From positions 24,330,001-24,394,000 of the forward strand of contig NC_134540.1 of assembly GCF_050624435.1 (NCBI RefSeq): a stretch of DNA of 64,000 bases, read 5' to 3'. A program made the position numbers and the translations under genes. This document shows positions 1 through 12,522 of this stretch, piece by piece (the first letter of the stretch is position 1; the number at the start of each line of letters is the position of its first letter). Origin of the DNA: Tenrec ecaudatus (taxonomy: Eukaryota; Chordata; Mammalia; Afrosoricida; Tenrecidae). The notes beneath the pieces were generated by a model. The model was not told the origin of the DNA. It did not search any database and was given only the letters and a program-made list of their open reading frames with translations.

Positions 1-257
1 AAATTGACACTATTTACACAAACAACCAGGGTTTGTGATAGGGAGAATCTTCCAATAATATTAATTTACAGAGCAGCACCATGCTTACCAGATTAATGCA
101 TGTCACAATGCGGCAAGGAAGGCACTCAAATAGTAAATGCAAAGTAACAAAGTCCCCAAGGAATCCTGAAAATGGGCTTCTGACTCTCAGGACAGGGCTT
201 GGCACCACAACAAACCCAACTGGAAAACACTCATTAGGGTCAGAAGACAGATCTATT

Positions 258-1632
258 TTTAGGTTTGTTGATTTTTCTCTTTTGCTTTATGTCTATCTAT
301 ATAAATTAGGCAGGACAAACAGTCCAAGGAAAAAACAACAGGACCAATGATCAGGGAGGGGACAGGGGTGGTGCATGGGTGAGGAGCACGCAGAGGTGGG
401 GAGTGGGGAGCGAAGAAACTCAGGGATAAGGGAACAACAAGAAATATAAAATTGATGGAGAGCAAGGCATATAATGCTTGGTAGGGTTTGATCAGGTGCA
501 ATGTATCCGAGAGAAATTATTGAGAACCTAATGGAGGGAGAGCATGAGAATGGGATAGAAGGAAGGTGAAAGGAAATAGAGGAAAGAAGTAGGAAGCAAA
601 AGCTATTTATAAAGGTAAAGCTATAGGCATGGTTATATGATAGGGATAGAGGTCAATATACATGCATTTATATGTTAAGTATTAAGATAGCAGACAGACT
701 TTGGGCCTCTACTCAAGGCTTCTCTAAACTTTACAAGAACACTTTGTTCTATAACCTGGCACTCTTATACTCACTTCCCTACACGATCACTGAAGACAAA
801 GCGGGTGCATAAGCAAATGTGGTGAAGAAAGCTGATGGTCCCCAGCTGTCAAAAGAATAGCATCTGGGGTCTTCAGGCTTGAAGTCAAACAAGCGACCAT
901 CTAGCAGGGAAGCAGAAAAGCCCACATGGAAAAAGCACACCAGCCTGTGTGATTGTGAGTTGTCCACAGGATCAAGTATCAAAAGATCCCAAACAAACAG
1001 TTATATCAACTCAAATGAGGGGAGTTGGAGTGAAGACCCAAAGTTTATCTGTAGACAGTTGGGCATACCCCCCAGAGAAGTGGTATAGGGAAAGGACAAT
1101 TCAACCAGGGTGCAGTATAGTATCAACAAAACACACATCATTCTTCTAGCTCCTGAATGTTTCCTCCCCTCCACTACCATGACCCATTCTACCTTACAAA
1201 TCTGAGAGATCAGAGAACACACATTGGTACAGATAAGAGCTCTTGACATATGGAATCCATGACAGATAAACCCCTCAGGAACAGTAGTGGGAGTAGTGAT
1301 ACCACGAGGGTAGGGGGTGGGGAGGAAAAAGGGAGAAAGAGGGAGCCCTCACAAGGTTGGATATATAACCCCGCTTCTGAGGGGATGAATATCAGAAATG
1401 TGGGTAAAGGGAGACAGCGGAAAGTATAAGACTTGTAATAACAATGATAACATATAATTGATCGAGAATTCACAAGGGAGGGGAAGGGAGGGGAAAAAGC
1501 GGAGCTAATACCAAGGACAAGGAAAATGTTTGGAAACGTTCATGGCAACATGTGTGCAATTGTGCTTAATAAGATTGAATGATTGATTATTATGAGAATG
1601 ATGAGCCCCCAATAAAATTATTAATAAAATAG
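258..1632 (+). repeat. Family T retroposon, 5'-truncated copy with one internal module
   Basis: This GA-rich, non-coding dispersed repeat ends at about 1601-1630 with an AATAAA-type signal and an A-rich tail, so the plus strand is sense. It aligns by eye along its length with the reverse complement of 27839-30042 and with 50744-52984. Shared landmarks include the GATCACTGAAGACAAA block near 784 and the CCCACATGG block near 920. It has a single copy of the internal module that other long copies carry twice. A purine-rich non-coding body with a polyA end resembles the 3' UTR of a LINE-1, but no ORF2 is attached, so the LINE link is inference. Confidence 0.75.
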
Positions 1633-2757
1633 TAAATGCAGTGATATTTCAGTTATGAAACTCAATTCATTCCAAAGTCATGTTCAAACACCAAAACATT
1701 TGAGAGCTGAACATATTTTTCCCATAAGAAATGCTGAAAAAACAAATAATTGACTCTGAGAACCCAAAATTACACTAATAAATTCATATTACCAGGACTC
1801 AAACACAATGTTAACAGCCCTAGGTTGTGGAAATAGCCTCTAAAACATCGCAACACAATGAATACAGTACATTAAATATTAAACATAATACAGGAAATAA
1901 AATAGGAAATTTTTTTCAAATGAAGCACACAAAAAAGTCACGACAAATGTTTTAATAAGCATGCTATGTTATCTGAAACAGCCACACTTTGATGGCAGGG
2001 TCACACCTTTGTGGCAGAGGTCAGATGCCATGCGTGATTCCCTCTCGCCCCTCCAGGTGTTCTCAGGTGGAATTTTCTATCCAACCACGGAGCAAAGTTA
2101 CACACAGTGAACAGATGTTTTTGAACCTTGCTGTTTGTGAATGGGCAGTTCAAGCTTAGAGCCATTTGACAACCAGACTATCACCATACATGGTACTTCT
2201 GGGCCACCGTTCACAGGGCACCCTCAAAGCCAGACATTTGAACCAAAGTTCCAATCAGTCATCTCCATGGCCCTTGGCTAGCAGTCATCTGCTTCTACTC
2301 ACAGCAGAAAGTTTCAGCTTAAGTCCAAGGTCGATAGGTGAGTTTGAGGAAAAGCTCGGTTCACTTAATGGGGGTTCCACATCCAGTCCTTCTGGCGAGG
2401 CCTCCCGGGTATGTCATGCACCTTGAAATAACCGTCAAAACTCCCAGGAGTTTGCAGCTCAACTTAAGTCTATATGAAACTAGGTCAAAAGTGTCCAATT
2501 CGGGTCATAGTACTAGGCATAGTCTCCCCTAAGGTCCCACTCAAGTATTGCTAAGCAGTTTTTGTCCCCAGTGAAGGCTTTTTCTCCCCGCTTTCCTACC
2601 AGCAGAAATATGCATGCCCCTCCTGAATCTTGGGCTGAATCTCCAGTAAGGTGTGCTCTCCCTCTGGAGGGAGTGTCTGTTGGATTTGGTGGTCCTACCA
2701 GGATTTTGTACAGCTGCAGCTGAATGGAAGGGGAGGGCCCGTTCTTTCTCACATTGA
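1633..2757. other. No gene recognised; unassigned sequence
   Basis: An AT-rich stretch (about 1633-1980) is followed by a less AT-rich block. Open frames here are under 90 codons and resemble no protein I know. The block from about 1990 may be an unrecognised old repeat, because it runs directly into an AfroSINE end at 2758. Confidence 0.5.
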
Positions 2758-2823
2758 GCAGACAGTGGATTCAAACAGCTGATCTTCAGGCTAGCAGTGA
2801 GTTCTTAACCACTGTACCACTTA
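2758..2823 (-). repeat. AfroSINE 5'-end fragment, antisense
   Basis: The block reading GGATTCAAACAGCTGATC, then TTAACCACTGTACCACTT, is the antisense of the tRNA-derived head of an AfroSINE. The SINE body and tail are missing. Confidence 0.65.
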
Positions 2824-2998
2824 TATGAAATAATAATAATTTGTTTTTTTTCTCTCAACTTTACAAATATTAAAAAGAAAACAAGCCCTCCCCCCAAAAT
2901 CCCCAGAATTTTGCTGAGATTACCAACAATCTTCACTTTTCCATGGACGTTACAATTTCTAGTCTTCTGATGTTTTTACTTCTGTGACATAGTGAAGG

Positions 2999-3186
2999 AC
3001 CTCCCTGGTGGTGTAGCGGTTCACTTTGGCCTGCGATCCACGTGGTTGGTAGTTAGAAACCACCAGCGGCTTCATGGGACCAAGACTGGGCTTTCTACTC
3101 CTGTCAAAGGGGCCAGTCTTGGAAACCCACGGGGTCACTCTGAGTTAGCATCGGCTCGATGGCAGTGAGATTTTTGGCTTTTGTTT
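2999..3186 (+). repeat. AfroSINE, sense copy
   Basis: It starts with the typical head (CTCCCTGGTGGTGTAGCGGT), continues through the GGGCTTTCTACTCCTGTCAA middle, and ends in the RTE-like tail (GGCTCGATGGCAGTGAG). This is one of the clearest AfroSINE copies here and supports an afrotherian origin. AfroSINEs are non-autonomous and depend on an RTE LINE. Confidence 0.88.
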
Positions 3187-3199
3187 GGTTGGTTTTGGA

Positions 3200-3405
3200 G
3201 TGACATCACGGGTTATGCAGTGGGCTACTAGCCACAAAGTTAGTGGTTCTAACCCCGCAGTCCCTCTGATGGAAAAAGATGAGCCCGTATGTTTCCATAA
3301 AGATTTATAGTCTTGGTAACTCAAAGGGCAGTTCGACTCTGTTTTCTTGAGTCACTGTGAGTGGGAATTGACTTGATGGCAGGGGCAGTGGCGGCGGCGG
3401 TAGTT
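3200..3405 (+). repeat. AfroSINE, second tandem sense copy
   Basis: A more diverged AfroSINE follows the first in the same orientation. The middle (AAAGATTTATAGTCTTGG) and tail (GGGAATTGACTTGATGGCAG) are clear. A short GGC-repeat run lies at its 3' end. Confidence 0.8.
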
Positions 3406-3667
3406 GTTCAATATTGAACCATCTAATTGTTTAAGGACATTCTGTATTTTCCTCCAGCTCTTCGTTGGTTCTTATATTTCATCATTTTTCTTGACTATCC
3501 TCTCTCAAATGTGGTTGTTGATTCCTTTTCTTTTGCCAGCTCCTTAAAAGTTAATGAGCTCCAAATCTTGACTGTAGCTCATTTCTCTTCTTATTCTACA
3601 TTTTCTCCCTGAACACTTTGAAATAAAATCTTCCTATCTGCATTTCCATTTGTTATTTCTCCCTGAG

Positions 3668-5737
3668 GAGACCAGATCATCAATTGTTCATGCAGGAATC
3701 CAGGTGGAAGAGGAAGGGGATGAACACAAGTCCAGGAAAACCAAAATAAAACGTGGAGTTTATACCACCTAATTTAAAGGACATCTCAGGGACAGATTTG
3801 ACCCCTGAACACTAATGGCAGAGGATCTGATGGGTTGTCAGCTGGATCAAGACTAATATTATACCCAGAGAAAGCAAGGCCTCATTTTAAAAAAGGAAAA
3901 AAAATAAAAGACCAATGTGGTTCTCCGAAGAGACTCAAATTTTCTCTTGAAGATATAATAGTAGCTCAAGGAACTGGAAGAAATAATTAAGTAAACAAGC
4001 TGAACAGAATATTTCAAAGGGCAGCTCAAGGAGCAAGTATTATATATAAATATGATGCAAAGACTTGGAGTTATAAAGTAAAAAAGGAATAACACTCTTA
4101 GAATTTCTATAGCAGGAAGAACAAAAGTACAATTGAAATCTTGAGTTGCAATATTAAATTATTTTATGATCCAAATACTGAATAATGAGGAAAGCATCAA
4201 ATGTAGATGGAAGGAATATACAGAATCATTGTGCCAAAAAGAATAGGTTGTCATTGAAATATTTTGAGTGTGTAATCAAGAACCAAAGCTCTTGAAGGAA
4301 AATGTCCAAACTACAATGAAGGCATTAGCAAAACAAAACAAAAGGATCCAGGAGTTGATAGAACACTAACTGAAATGTTTCAATAAGCTGATACAGCACT
4401 GGAAAAACTCATTTGTCTATGCTAAGACATTTGGAAGACCTGGCTAACAGACTGGAAGAGATCCATAGTTGTGTCTAGTACAAAGAAAGGTAACCCAACC
4501 AAATGATGACATTATCCAACAATATCATTAATATCACACTCAAATAAAATTTTGGTGAAAATATTTCAAAATTTGCTGCAAGAGTATATCTACTCCCAGA
4601 AATTCAAGCTGGACTCAGAAGACGATATGGAATAAAGGATATCCTTGTTGACTTCAGATGGCTCTTAGCTGAAGGCAGCAAATACTAGAAAGATGTTCAC
4701 TTGTGTTTTGTTAACTATGTAAAGTCATTAAGTTGTGCGGGTCATCACAAACTATACATTACAATGTGAAGAGTGGGAATCCCAGAACATTTCATTGTAC
4801 TCATGTGTAACCTGTATATAGACCAAGGGACTGTCTTTCAAATAGAACATGGAAATACTGCAGTTTAAAATCTAGGCAGGTATGTAGTAGGGTTGTATCA
4901 TTTCACCATACTGACTCAATATGCATATTTAAGAAATAACCCGAGAAGTTGGAATCTATGCAGCAAACTTAAACATCAGGGTTGAAGGAAGACTTCTTAT
5001 AAAGCAGTGGTGTGCAGATGACATGTCTTGCTTCACAGAGTACTTGGAGAACTTGAAGTCCTCACTGATGAAGATCAGAGACTGCAGTCTTCAGTATGGG
5101 TGGCAACTCAATGTAAAGAAAATTAAAATCCTCACAATTAGATGAATAAGTAACATCGTGATAAATGGAGAAAAAATTGAAGTGGTCAAATTTTGCTTTG
5201 ATCCAAAATCAATGCTAATGTAAGCAGTAGGGAAGAAATCCAACAACCTTGCATTCAGAAACTACTGCACAAAGCCTCTTTACAGTGCCAAGGGCAAAGA
5301 TGTCACTGAAAAAACGAAGGTGTGCCTGACTCCAGGCATGGTATTTTTAATCACCTTATATGCTGGAAAGCTGGGAAAGGAATATGGAAGGCCAAAGGAG
5401 AATTGACTTATTGCAAGGGTCACAAATATTGAAAGTACTGTGGGCTTTCAGAAGAAAAATAAATCTATATTGAAGGAAGCCCAATCAGAATACTCCTTAG
5501 AAATGAGGCTGGCCAAACTTTGTCTCACATACTTTGGCCATGGTATCAAGACACTGGTTCCTGGAGAAGAACATCATGCTTGGGAAAGTAGAGGGCCAGC
5601 GAAAAAGAGTTGATCGATGCAATTGGCTACAGCAATCTCTCCTTATAACAATGGTGAGGGTGGCCCCGATCACGCAGCGTCTCCTTGCTCTGTAGACGGC
5701 ACTGTGACATGGAACTGGCTCTTCGGCACCTAACAAC
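3668..5737 (+). pseudogene. RTE-type (BovB-like) LINE relic: endonuclease end and reverse transcriptase
   Basis: This is a degraded RTE LINE on the plus strand. It enters at the last endonuclease motif (Asp-His at 3675-3680, followed by Gln-Leu-Phe) and continues through the reverse transcriptase. The polymerase box that should read Tyr-Ala-Asp-Asp reads Cys-Ala-Asp-Asp at 5011-5022. The 3' end reaches the tail GGCACCTAACAACACAC near 5737, which AfroSINEs share. Stops and frameshifts break the frame throughout, so no functional protein is made. The upstream endonuclease part is absent. RTE elements of this type are known in Afrotheria and are thought to have entered mammals horizontally. Confidence 0.88.
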
Positions 5738-7183
5738 ACACACCCACCATGAGCTGTTCACTGCATATTTCAACCGAGAAGCTCCCGGCTGTTTTACATT
5801 CCACATGCACAGATACCAGTCTTCTTTTTGCCTCAGAAAATAGGTCCTCTTTCCTAAATTGGTCAAGTCTTTACTCTCCGCCAACCTCAGCACTAGAAGA
5901 TCTAGTCTTCGACTTTCTGTCCTCATCCATGGCAGTGAAGGACAGATGTAGTTCTGCCACTTTCTGGATACAGCTTAAGGACAGTATCGCCAAGTCAATC
6001 CTCCTACCAGCTTCCTCTAAACATCCAAGCTAGATCCGAGCTAGCAAATGCGCTGCGTGCTAACCTGATTTAGAAGAGGTTGTTATTTCCACTTGAATGC
6101 TTTCAACGCAAACAGTCTGGAAAACATGAATACATCCTCCACTGTACACTCTTTATCTCCCTCTGAGAGATCTCTTTAATGTTCACTAGCATCTAGCAAC
6201 AATAACTGTCTCCTCTATATTCACAGTTATTTGTATTTCATGTTTCCTCAGAAAATGATGAGCTTCAGAAAACCAGGAGCTATGTATTATTATACTTCCT
6301 AGTAATGTTTACATATAGTAATTCCAGGTTCTGAACTCTCATTAATTTGAGACAACCCACCTGGTCCTATCAACGTTGAGTTGCACAACTTTTCTGCACT
6401 GATTCATCACTGGACTATAGTGACTGTAGTCTAATGAATAAAGTTAAAGTGCACCCAGTGGAAGGGTAGACAGGCTAGCATGTCTCTTTCAGTAGCATCC
6501 CCACCTGTAACTGTTTACAAGTTTCTTGCCAGGATGTATTTGATTGCTATCGTTTCTAAAGTATATTCTATGGAAACCTTCCAAGGAGCCCCTCCAGAGC
6601 TTTCCTGAGGACGTAGTTGGTTATGTAGAGATCAAGGGCAGCCTTTCTTGTTCAATACATTGCTCACCCTCCTGAGAACAATTTTAAAGAGTAGACTTTT
6701 AGAACCATTTTCACTTTAGAAAGGTTTTTATGACTGAAATATGTGAAATCACAGTTTAGTTTTACAGAAGTAATGCATGCATTCTATCTTTTTGCTAGCC
6801 AGTTGTGTCCTCTTCCCAAGAGGTATTTTTGTAAACACACTATGCTTATTCTTAACATTAAACTGTAAAAAAAAAAAAAAGCTTAATCCAATTACCAAAA
6901 TACCTCACAGGGGTAGGCTTCTGTTAGTTACAAACAAACATAGACAATTTGCATGATTTACATAAAAATATGGATTGATATTTTTCTTTTGGCCTTCTAA
7001 TTTTAATAAGGAAAATTGGAAGAGTTACAGTCCTGATAGGAATTTAGCCTAATATTATATGAAAATTAATGTCAGACATAAAAGGTACAGAAAATAGAGT
7101 ATATTTTAGCCAAAAATACATACATTATAATTATTTTGCTAATCACACAATCTCTCCTCCCCCATGCACCTTTTTTCATAAGC
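5738..7183. other. No gene recognised; mostly unique AT-rich DNA
   Basis: Open frames are under 95 codons and show no known motifs. A run of about 14 A lies near 6867-6880. I see no recognisable repeat or RNA gene. Confidence 0.5.
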
Positions 7184-7189
7184 AAGAGA

Positions 7190-7254
<65 letters not shown>
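7184..7254. repeat. Compound microsatellite (GA)n-(GT)n
   Basis: About 38 bases of GA repeats pass directly into about 32 bases of GT repeats. The open frames across it, of Ser-Leu or Cys-Val repeats, are artefacts of the dinucleotides. Confidence 0.95.
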
Positions 7255-7256
<2 letters not shown>

Positions 7257-8171
7257 GGGCATGTTGTTTTTGTGGGTGTATTATATGTAGGGACATATGG
7301 CAGATATTGAACCTCAGTTGTGTGCCTAGGAATTTAAAGTGGTTGACTATGTGCTAAACTAAGAGGAATCATAACAAATTTGAGAATATAAAATAACTTA
7401 TGGAAATGTGTCTAAAAAGCAAAATTATAATTAGAGATTTTATATTTATCCCTACTGAAAAATTTTCCATTTATAAATATTGTATTATCCTGGACTTTGC
7501 AGCTCTTACTTTTGTTTGACTACTTTAGGAAATACAAGCACATTTTCTAAAATACATATATTTTTTAAAGTAGATTTTCTTCACTTTTCAATGTTCATTT
7601 AATTGAAATGAACCAAAGGAAAATATTCTTGTTCAGAATTATGTGTCTTTTATTAACTTCTCTGACTTCTTTTTGTTAAAAGCCAGATTGACCAGGAAGA
7701 CAAAGCATGGCTGTGGATCTCATTCAGTGCCTGAACGCATGTGTGAAAAGAGTTCACAATCCAATAGGAGAGGGAGAATTGGCAAAGCCAACACAGGCTC
7801 TCTGCACTCAGACGTTGGCGCATATTCTCATGATGCATGACAGTAGATTCAAAATAGGCGAGTGCTTGTTTTTAAACTGTTGCCTCTTAAGTTTACATCT
7901 ATTTCACACTCTGCTTCTAGAGCTGAGACTCACCAAATCCGATTTCTCCTTGGCTGCTGACATCTGCCTAAACCCTGTGCATTGGGAGTGCCAGAAGGAA
8001 CATAGGGGAGAGAGAAGAAAGGGGTTCTTTCTCTCCTATTTGCCTTCTGTCTGCTTCCAGCTCCTCTCAGATCCACAGCAGTGAGACCTCACTCCAGCAA
8101 TCACACTTGGTTCCAGGAGCAGCAGCAAATTCCAGTTTTTCCAACACTTCCAGGAATAACTTCATCAAATC
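7255..8171. other. No gene recognised; contains one 125-codon open frame
   Basis: An open frame at 7707-8084 (+) lacks any domain or motif I recognise and has no matching splice or repeat context. I treat it as chance. The rest is AT-rich and unassigned. Confidence 0.45.
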
Positions 8172-8360
8172 CCCATCCAAAACCAAAAAACCTACTGCCA
8201 TCAAGTCGATGCAGACTCATAGTGTAAGTTCGGGCACAGCTGTCCCTGTGGGATTCCGAGACTAGCTCTCTAGAGAGAGTAGAAAGCCCCTCTTGCTCCT
8301 GGAAGAATCTGGTGGTCTGGAACTGCCAACCTTGCAGTATCAGTAGGACAATGCCCCCTT
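8172..8360 (-). repeat. AfroSINE, antisense
   Basis: The antisense RTE-like tail (CCATCAAGTCGATGCAGACT) lies at the left. The antisense middle (AGTAGAAAGCCCC) and part of the head follow. Confidence 0.82.
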
Positions 8361-8569
8361 CTCAGAAGACTGAGTGTCTGTCCCCGAGAGTCTGTCTCAA
8401 AGGCACACAGGCCTCCTTAATACTACATCTTCCACAAAAGACTGAAAGGCCTACTGGCCGGTCTTTCTCCAAGACCCTGAACTTCAATAATAACATCTTC
8501 CCTTAGATCTGTCTGAAAGGTGGAAGCTGCTTTCTGTGCTTACTGCCTCTTTTGATACTTTCCCAGGAC

Positions 8570-8712
8570 TAGCCTTTGAATCAGCTCTGACTTGTGGTGA
8601 CCCCTGGGTATCAGCTTGTTCCACAGGGTTTTTAATGGGTGGTTTTTCAGGAGTAAAATGCCAGGCATTGCTCCTGAGTGTCCTTTGGGTGGACTTGAAG
8701 CACATTAACCAT
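8570..8712 (-). repeat. AfroSINE variant, antisense
   Basis: This copy matches the longer AfroSINE subtype. TGACTTGTGGTGACCCCTGG is the antisense tail, followed by the GGTTTTTAATGG middle and the GGGTGGACTTGAAGC head side. It abuts an RTE LINE fragment. Confidence 0.7.
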
Positions 8713-8724
8713 AGTGGGCTCAAT

Positions 8725-8850
8725 GTTCTTCAGCAATGTCAGCAATGTCATCATTGCTTATCATTGTCCAGCTTTCACACGCACATAAGTGACCGGAAAT
8801 TCCATGGCTTGGGCCAAGGACCACGCTGGTCTTCAAAGTGACATCTCTGC
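8725..8850 (-). repeat. RTE LINE fragment, antisense
   Basis: The run TTGTCCAGCTTTCACACGCA, then CATGGCTTGGGCCA and GTCTTCAAAGTGACATCT, is the antisense of the RTE region between the reverse transcriptase and the 3' end. The same block recurs at 23850-23910 and 56940-57015. Confidence 0.8.
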
Positions 8851-8916
8851 ATTGTAAAACTTTAAATAAGTCTTGAAAAACTATCCTGTAGAAATTAGCA
8901 CTCTTCTGTGGTCAAA

Positions 8917-9108
8917 CGAATCAATTGGTGCAACCTTTATGCACTCAGCAGCTGATTAAAAGGCTTTAACTCAGGTCGCTGCTCTTCAGGAGAGAGAGCT
9001 GGCACCCCAGTCCCGTGATGATTACAGCCCCAAGGCCTCTGAGCACCTCTGCTTTGTGACATGGGGTCACTATGAGTCAAAATGGACTTGGTGACACCAA
9101 ACAACATG
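8917..9108 (+). repeat. AfroSINE, sense, diverged
   Basis: The middle (GATGATTACAGCCCCAAGG) and the tail (GGGGTCACTATGAGTCAAAA) are clear. The head is eroded. Confidence 0.7.
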
Positions 9109-9367
9109 GATAAATCATGTGATCTGGGTCGTCCCATTTATCTCAGTTAATTGCCTCATTTCTTCTCAGACCAGATGTGCAAGAAGGAAGTGACTAAAAT
9201 TCATCCTGCATTTTGGAATGTGATAAAAAGTACTATACACTTGCATATGCTATATTTTAGAAAGACTAAAAGGTAATGGCATGCCATGGTTAAAATGAAA
9301 CAAATAAAATACAAGGTATTTAGCATAACTTCCGTTAATATTGCATTATCTTGATGCATGAGAAAAT

Positions 9368-9528
9368 ACCCTGGTGGCCCAATGGGTTAAGCTAACTGCT
9401 AATTGCAAGATTTTTTATTGAAATTTAGCAGCTGCTTCTTTGGAGAAAGATGAGTTGTCAGTCTCAAAACCCTGTAGAACAGTTCTCTATCCTATAGGAT
9501 TCCCATGAATCCCTGGTAGTGGGTTTAT
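9368..9528 (+). repeat. AfroSINE, sense, diverged
   Basis: It starts at CCCTGGTGGCCCAATGGGTT and passes through GGAGAAAGATGAGTTGTCAG to a truncated tail near CCCATGAATCCCTGG. Confidence 0.75.
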
Positions 9529-10401
9529 TTCAGTTTGGCATTTGTTTACATGCATGTATATGTATATGTATAAGTAAATATATCTTATGCGTGAGAGTGG
9601 AGAAGAGATGTATGAAGTCACCAAAGAATCAGCATCTGCTTACATTATCTTTAAGTGCTTATCACAACATAATTTACCATATAAATTTGCCTTTGATTGC
9701 AAATAATACATAGAGTACACTTAAACCTTACTTATTCTTGGTGACCCTGTAGTAGTAGTATTTTTATTATTTTCAATTTTATTTATCTTTTTTATTATCT
9801 TCAAAATGATATAAAATTGGTATATTTATAATACAATTTATAATAATGGGAAAGTTCAAATCCAAGTTAGAGTTTATGTTTTTGCTGCTTGCTGCTGTCC
9901 AGAGTTTCTGACTGTTGTTGGTCCTGATGCCTCATCGCTGGCAGGGAAGGGGCAGGAAAGAAGGATAACCAGTGGGTCCCCCAGAAGGAGGCCTGATTCC
10001 AGTACCCCATTCTCAATTCCTTGACTTTTCTCTAAGGAATGTCAGATTCTCAGAGGGGCAATAATGAATTTGTCCATTGCTGCAAAGAAGGACCTGTGTT
10101 TTTGCCCATTTTAGAGGACTTAGCATGAAGAAGGAATGGTGGCACCCACTAAGTAAAAACTTTGTTCATTTCATTCTGTTTTATTCCCTATGTTTTTTAC
10201 ATATACTTTTCTGTTGTTACTGGAAATCAGCACAACAACACATGCACCAATTGAACAATTTCTACATGGAAATAACCTTCAAGTTGTGCAACCATTTTTA
10301 CCCTTATTTTTCTAATTATTCCTTCCATAACACAAGCTCATCACTCCCTGTGCTTTCTGCCTAATGTACTGAGTTACTGTTGTCAATTTGACCCCCTATA
10401 G
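9529..10401. other. No gene recognised
   Basis: AT-rich unique sequence. The longest open frame (10077-10364, +) has no recognisable motif. Confidence 0.45.
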
Positions 10402-10615
10402 ATACAAAACCAAAATCGCTACTATTAAGTCAATTCCACCTAATAGTGACTGTAGGACAGAGTACAGCGACCCCTGTGGGTTTCCAAGACTGCAATTGCT
10501 TATGGAAGTAGAAAGCCTTATCATTCTCCCTCAGGGAAACTGGTTGGTTTGAACTGCTGGCCTTGGGGTTAGCAGCCCAGCACTTAATCGACTGCATCCC
10601 CAGGGCTCTTTCTCT
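10402..10615 (-). repeat. AfroSINE, antisense, near full length
   Basis: The antisense tail (ATTAAGTCAATTCCACCTAA), the middle (GGAAGTAGAAAGCCTTATC) and the head (GGGGTTAGCAGCCCAGCACT) appear in order. Confidence 0.85.
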
Positions 10616-11682
10616 ATAGATATTCAAAGAAGCACAATGGTCAAGGTTGATACTTTTTCCTTATAAAGTTATTATTTGCATTGAAGACTTCAGGAGTGTT
10701 TTTGTTTAAGGTTTAAAGCTTATTTCAAGATAGCAGTTTCAGGGATTTATCTAGCTTCCATAGTTCCCCAAAACCTGAATTTCATGAGAATGTTGAATTA
10801 TGTTCCATAACTCCCCCCCTTGTGGTGAAGATTCCTCTATAGAGTCAAAACTTTGGGTAATTATAGCTGGGCACCAATCATTTACTTCGTCAGAAATAGT
10901 TCAACCCTAAATACAATCCTTCAATATTTTCTAAAGGAAAGAAAATGTACCGAAAACTTACTTGAAGGCAAACTAGGAATGAAGAGATGGTTATATTGTT
11001 ATAGTAACATCAAGGTCCATGACTGTTCAAATATCTGGCATATAGCAAGCACTCAAATAGTGATTAATAATTACATAAATGTTTGATGTTTTCCTACTGG
11101 GATGAACTTTTCAAGTTGGCAGGAGTCTGGAACACTTAAGAATTTCCCAAGGAAATGTTTAAATTATTCTAGGATTCTTCTGAAAGCAAATGGAAGAATT
11201 TCTAGCTTTAAACTCAGAATTTGAAATGAATTAGGAGAAACTTCACATATCATATAAACTCAAGTATAAATCAAGTTTTTAAGCACTTTTTAATGAAGTT
11301 TTTGTGGTAAAATTAAGTGCCTCGGTGAATATTTGGGTCAGCTTATACTTGAGTATATACCGTCTATGGAAAGCAACTGTAAGAATATGGAGATGACAAA
11401 ATGGTTCGTGCTTAAACGTAGAGAATGTAAAATTCGGAGAAAACTAGCTGCAGCTTAATTAATGGTGGAGAGGTATAAAGTAGCAGGTAGGTTTTAAGAC
11501 ATATGTTTTAAGATATTAATGATAAGTTTTCAGTATTTAACATTGTCTGTTCTCTGAGAACTTAGTAGTATTTGTAAAATAGGATGATGAGCTATAAGCC
11601 AGAATTGTGTAGTAGCAGTCATAAAAGAGAGTGTAGAAGATGGTCCCATGTTTTCCCTATAATTTGGTTATCCTGAGTCTTG
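10616..11682. other. No gene recognised; possible MIR scrap
   Basis: AT-rich sequence. CTGGCATATAGCAAGCACTC at about 11035 resembles an antisense MIR core, but the match is short. Nothing else is assignable. Confidence 0.4.
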
Positions 11683-11952
11683 ATGGACAATAGAAAAGTG
11701 GATGAAGGGAGAGGTCGGCCGGTGTAAGATATGACAAAATAGTAATTTATAAATTATCAAGGGTTCGTGAGGGAGGGGGGAGGGGACAGGCAGGGGAAAA
11801 ATGAGGAGCTGATACCAAGAGCTCAAGTAGAAAGCAAATGTTTTGAGAAGGATGATGGCAACAAATGTACAAATGTGTTTGACACAGTGGATGGATGGAT
11901 TGTGTTAAGAGTTGTACGAGCCTCCAATAAAATGATTTTTTTAAAAAAATCA
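11683..11952 (+). repeat. Family T retroposon, short 3'-end copy
   Basis: Only the last 270 bp of family T are present. A purine-rich GGGAGGGGGGAGGGG block precedes the GAGCTGATACC motif, a GATGGATGGATTG segment, and the CCAATAAAATGATTTTTTT end. Severe 5' truncation is typical of LINE-type reverse transcription. The GGAT site here has three units. Confidence 0.85.
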
Positions 11953-12043
11953 TGAAACAAAAGTGCTACTGAGAGACTCATAATTGTCACCCTTGACCAC
12001 CGCCAGAACTTCAGGGATGTAGCTCTGCTCCTTATCATTTACC

Positions 12044-12250
12044 CAAAACCAAAGCAAACGCAGTGCTGTGGAATCTATTTGAACTCACAGCTACCCTGTG
12101 GCACAGAGTAAGACGGCCCCTCATGTTGCCCAGTATGGTTTCTCTCCAGAAGCAGACAGCCACATCGTTCTCTCATGGAGTTGCTGTGGGTTTGAACGGT
12201 CAGCTGTTCCGTTAGTAGCTAAACACTCAACCACTATGCCAGTATTCTAT
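12044..12250 (-). repeat. AfroSINE, antisense, diverged
   Basis: The antisense tail (GAATCTATTTGAACTCACAG), the middle (TCCAGAAGCAGACAGCC) and the head (TAGTAGCTAAACACTCAACC) are recognisable in order. Confidence 0.72.
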
Positions 12251-12351
12251 CAATGACCAACCCTACACACCTAAAAGGACATGAGTAGGAGATTAAAAGT
12301 ATACTAAGGCAAACCCTCTAAGGTAGAAGCTTTAAGCCTTAGAGGAGGCAA

Positions 12352-12522
12352 AAAGACCCCTGGTTTCATGTTCAACTATTAACCATAAAGTCAGCAGTTC
12401 AAACCCACCGGCCATTCAAGGGAGAAGGATAATTTTTTTCTTTTGATGTAAACATTTGCCCACAAGGATAGTCCACAGGGTTGTTATGAGTCAAATTTGA
12501 CCCAATGGTGGTGAGATCTTAA
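12352..12522 (+). repeat. AfroSINE, sense, diverged
   Basis: CCCCTGGTTTCATG is the head, AGTCAGCAGTTCAAACCCAC the box B side, and GGTTGTTATGAGTCAAATTT the tail. The middle holds a T-rich insertion. Confidence 0.72.

Noticed and set aside
7072..7357. Frames rich in His-Thr, Ser-Leu or Cys-Val
   Set aside because: Direct translation of the GA/GT microsatellite on either strand.
7707..8084. 125-codon open frame as a small gene
   Set aside because: No motif, no conserved context, and no supporting promoter or splice signal visible.
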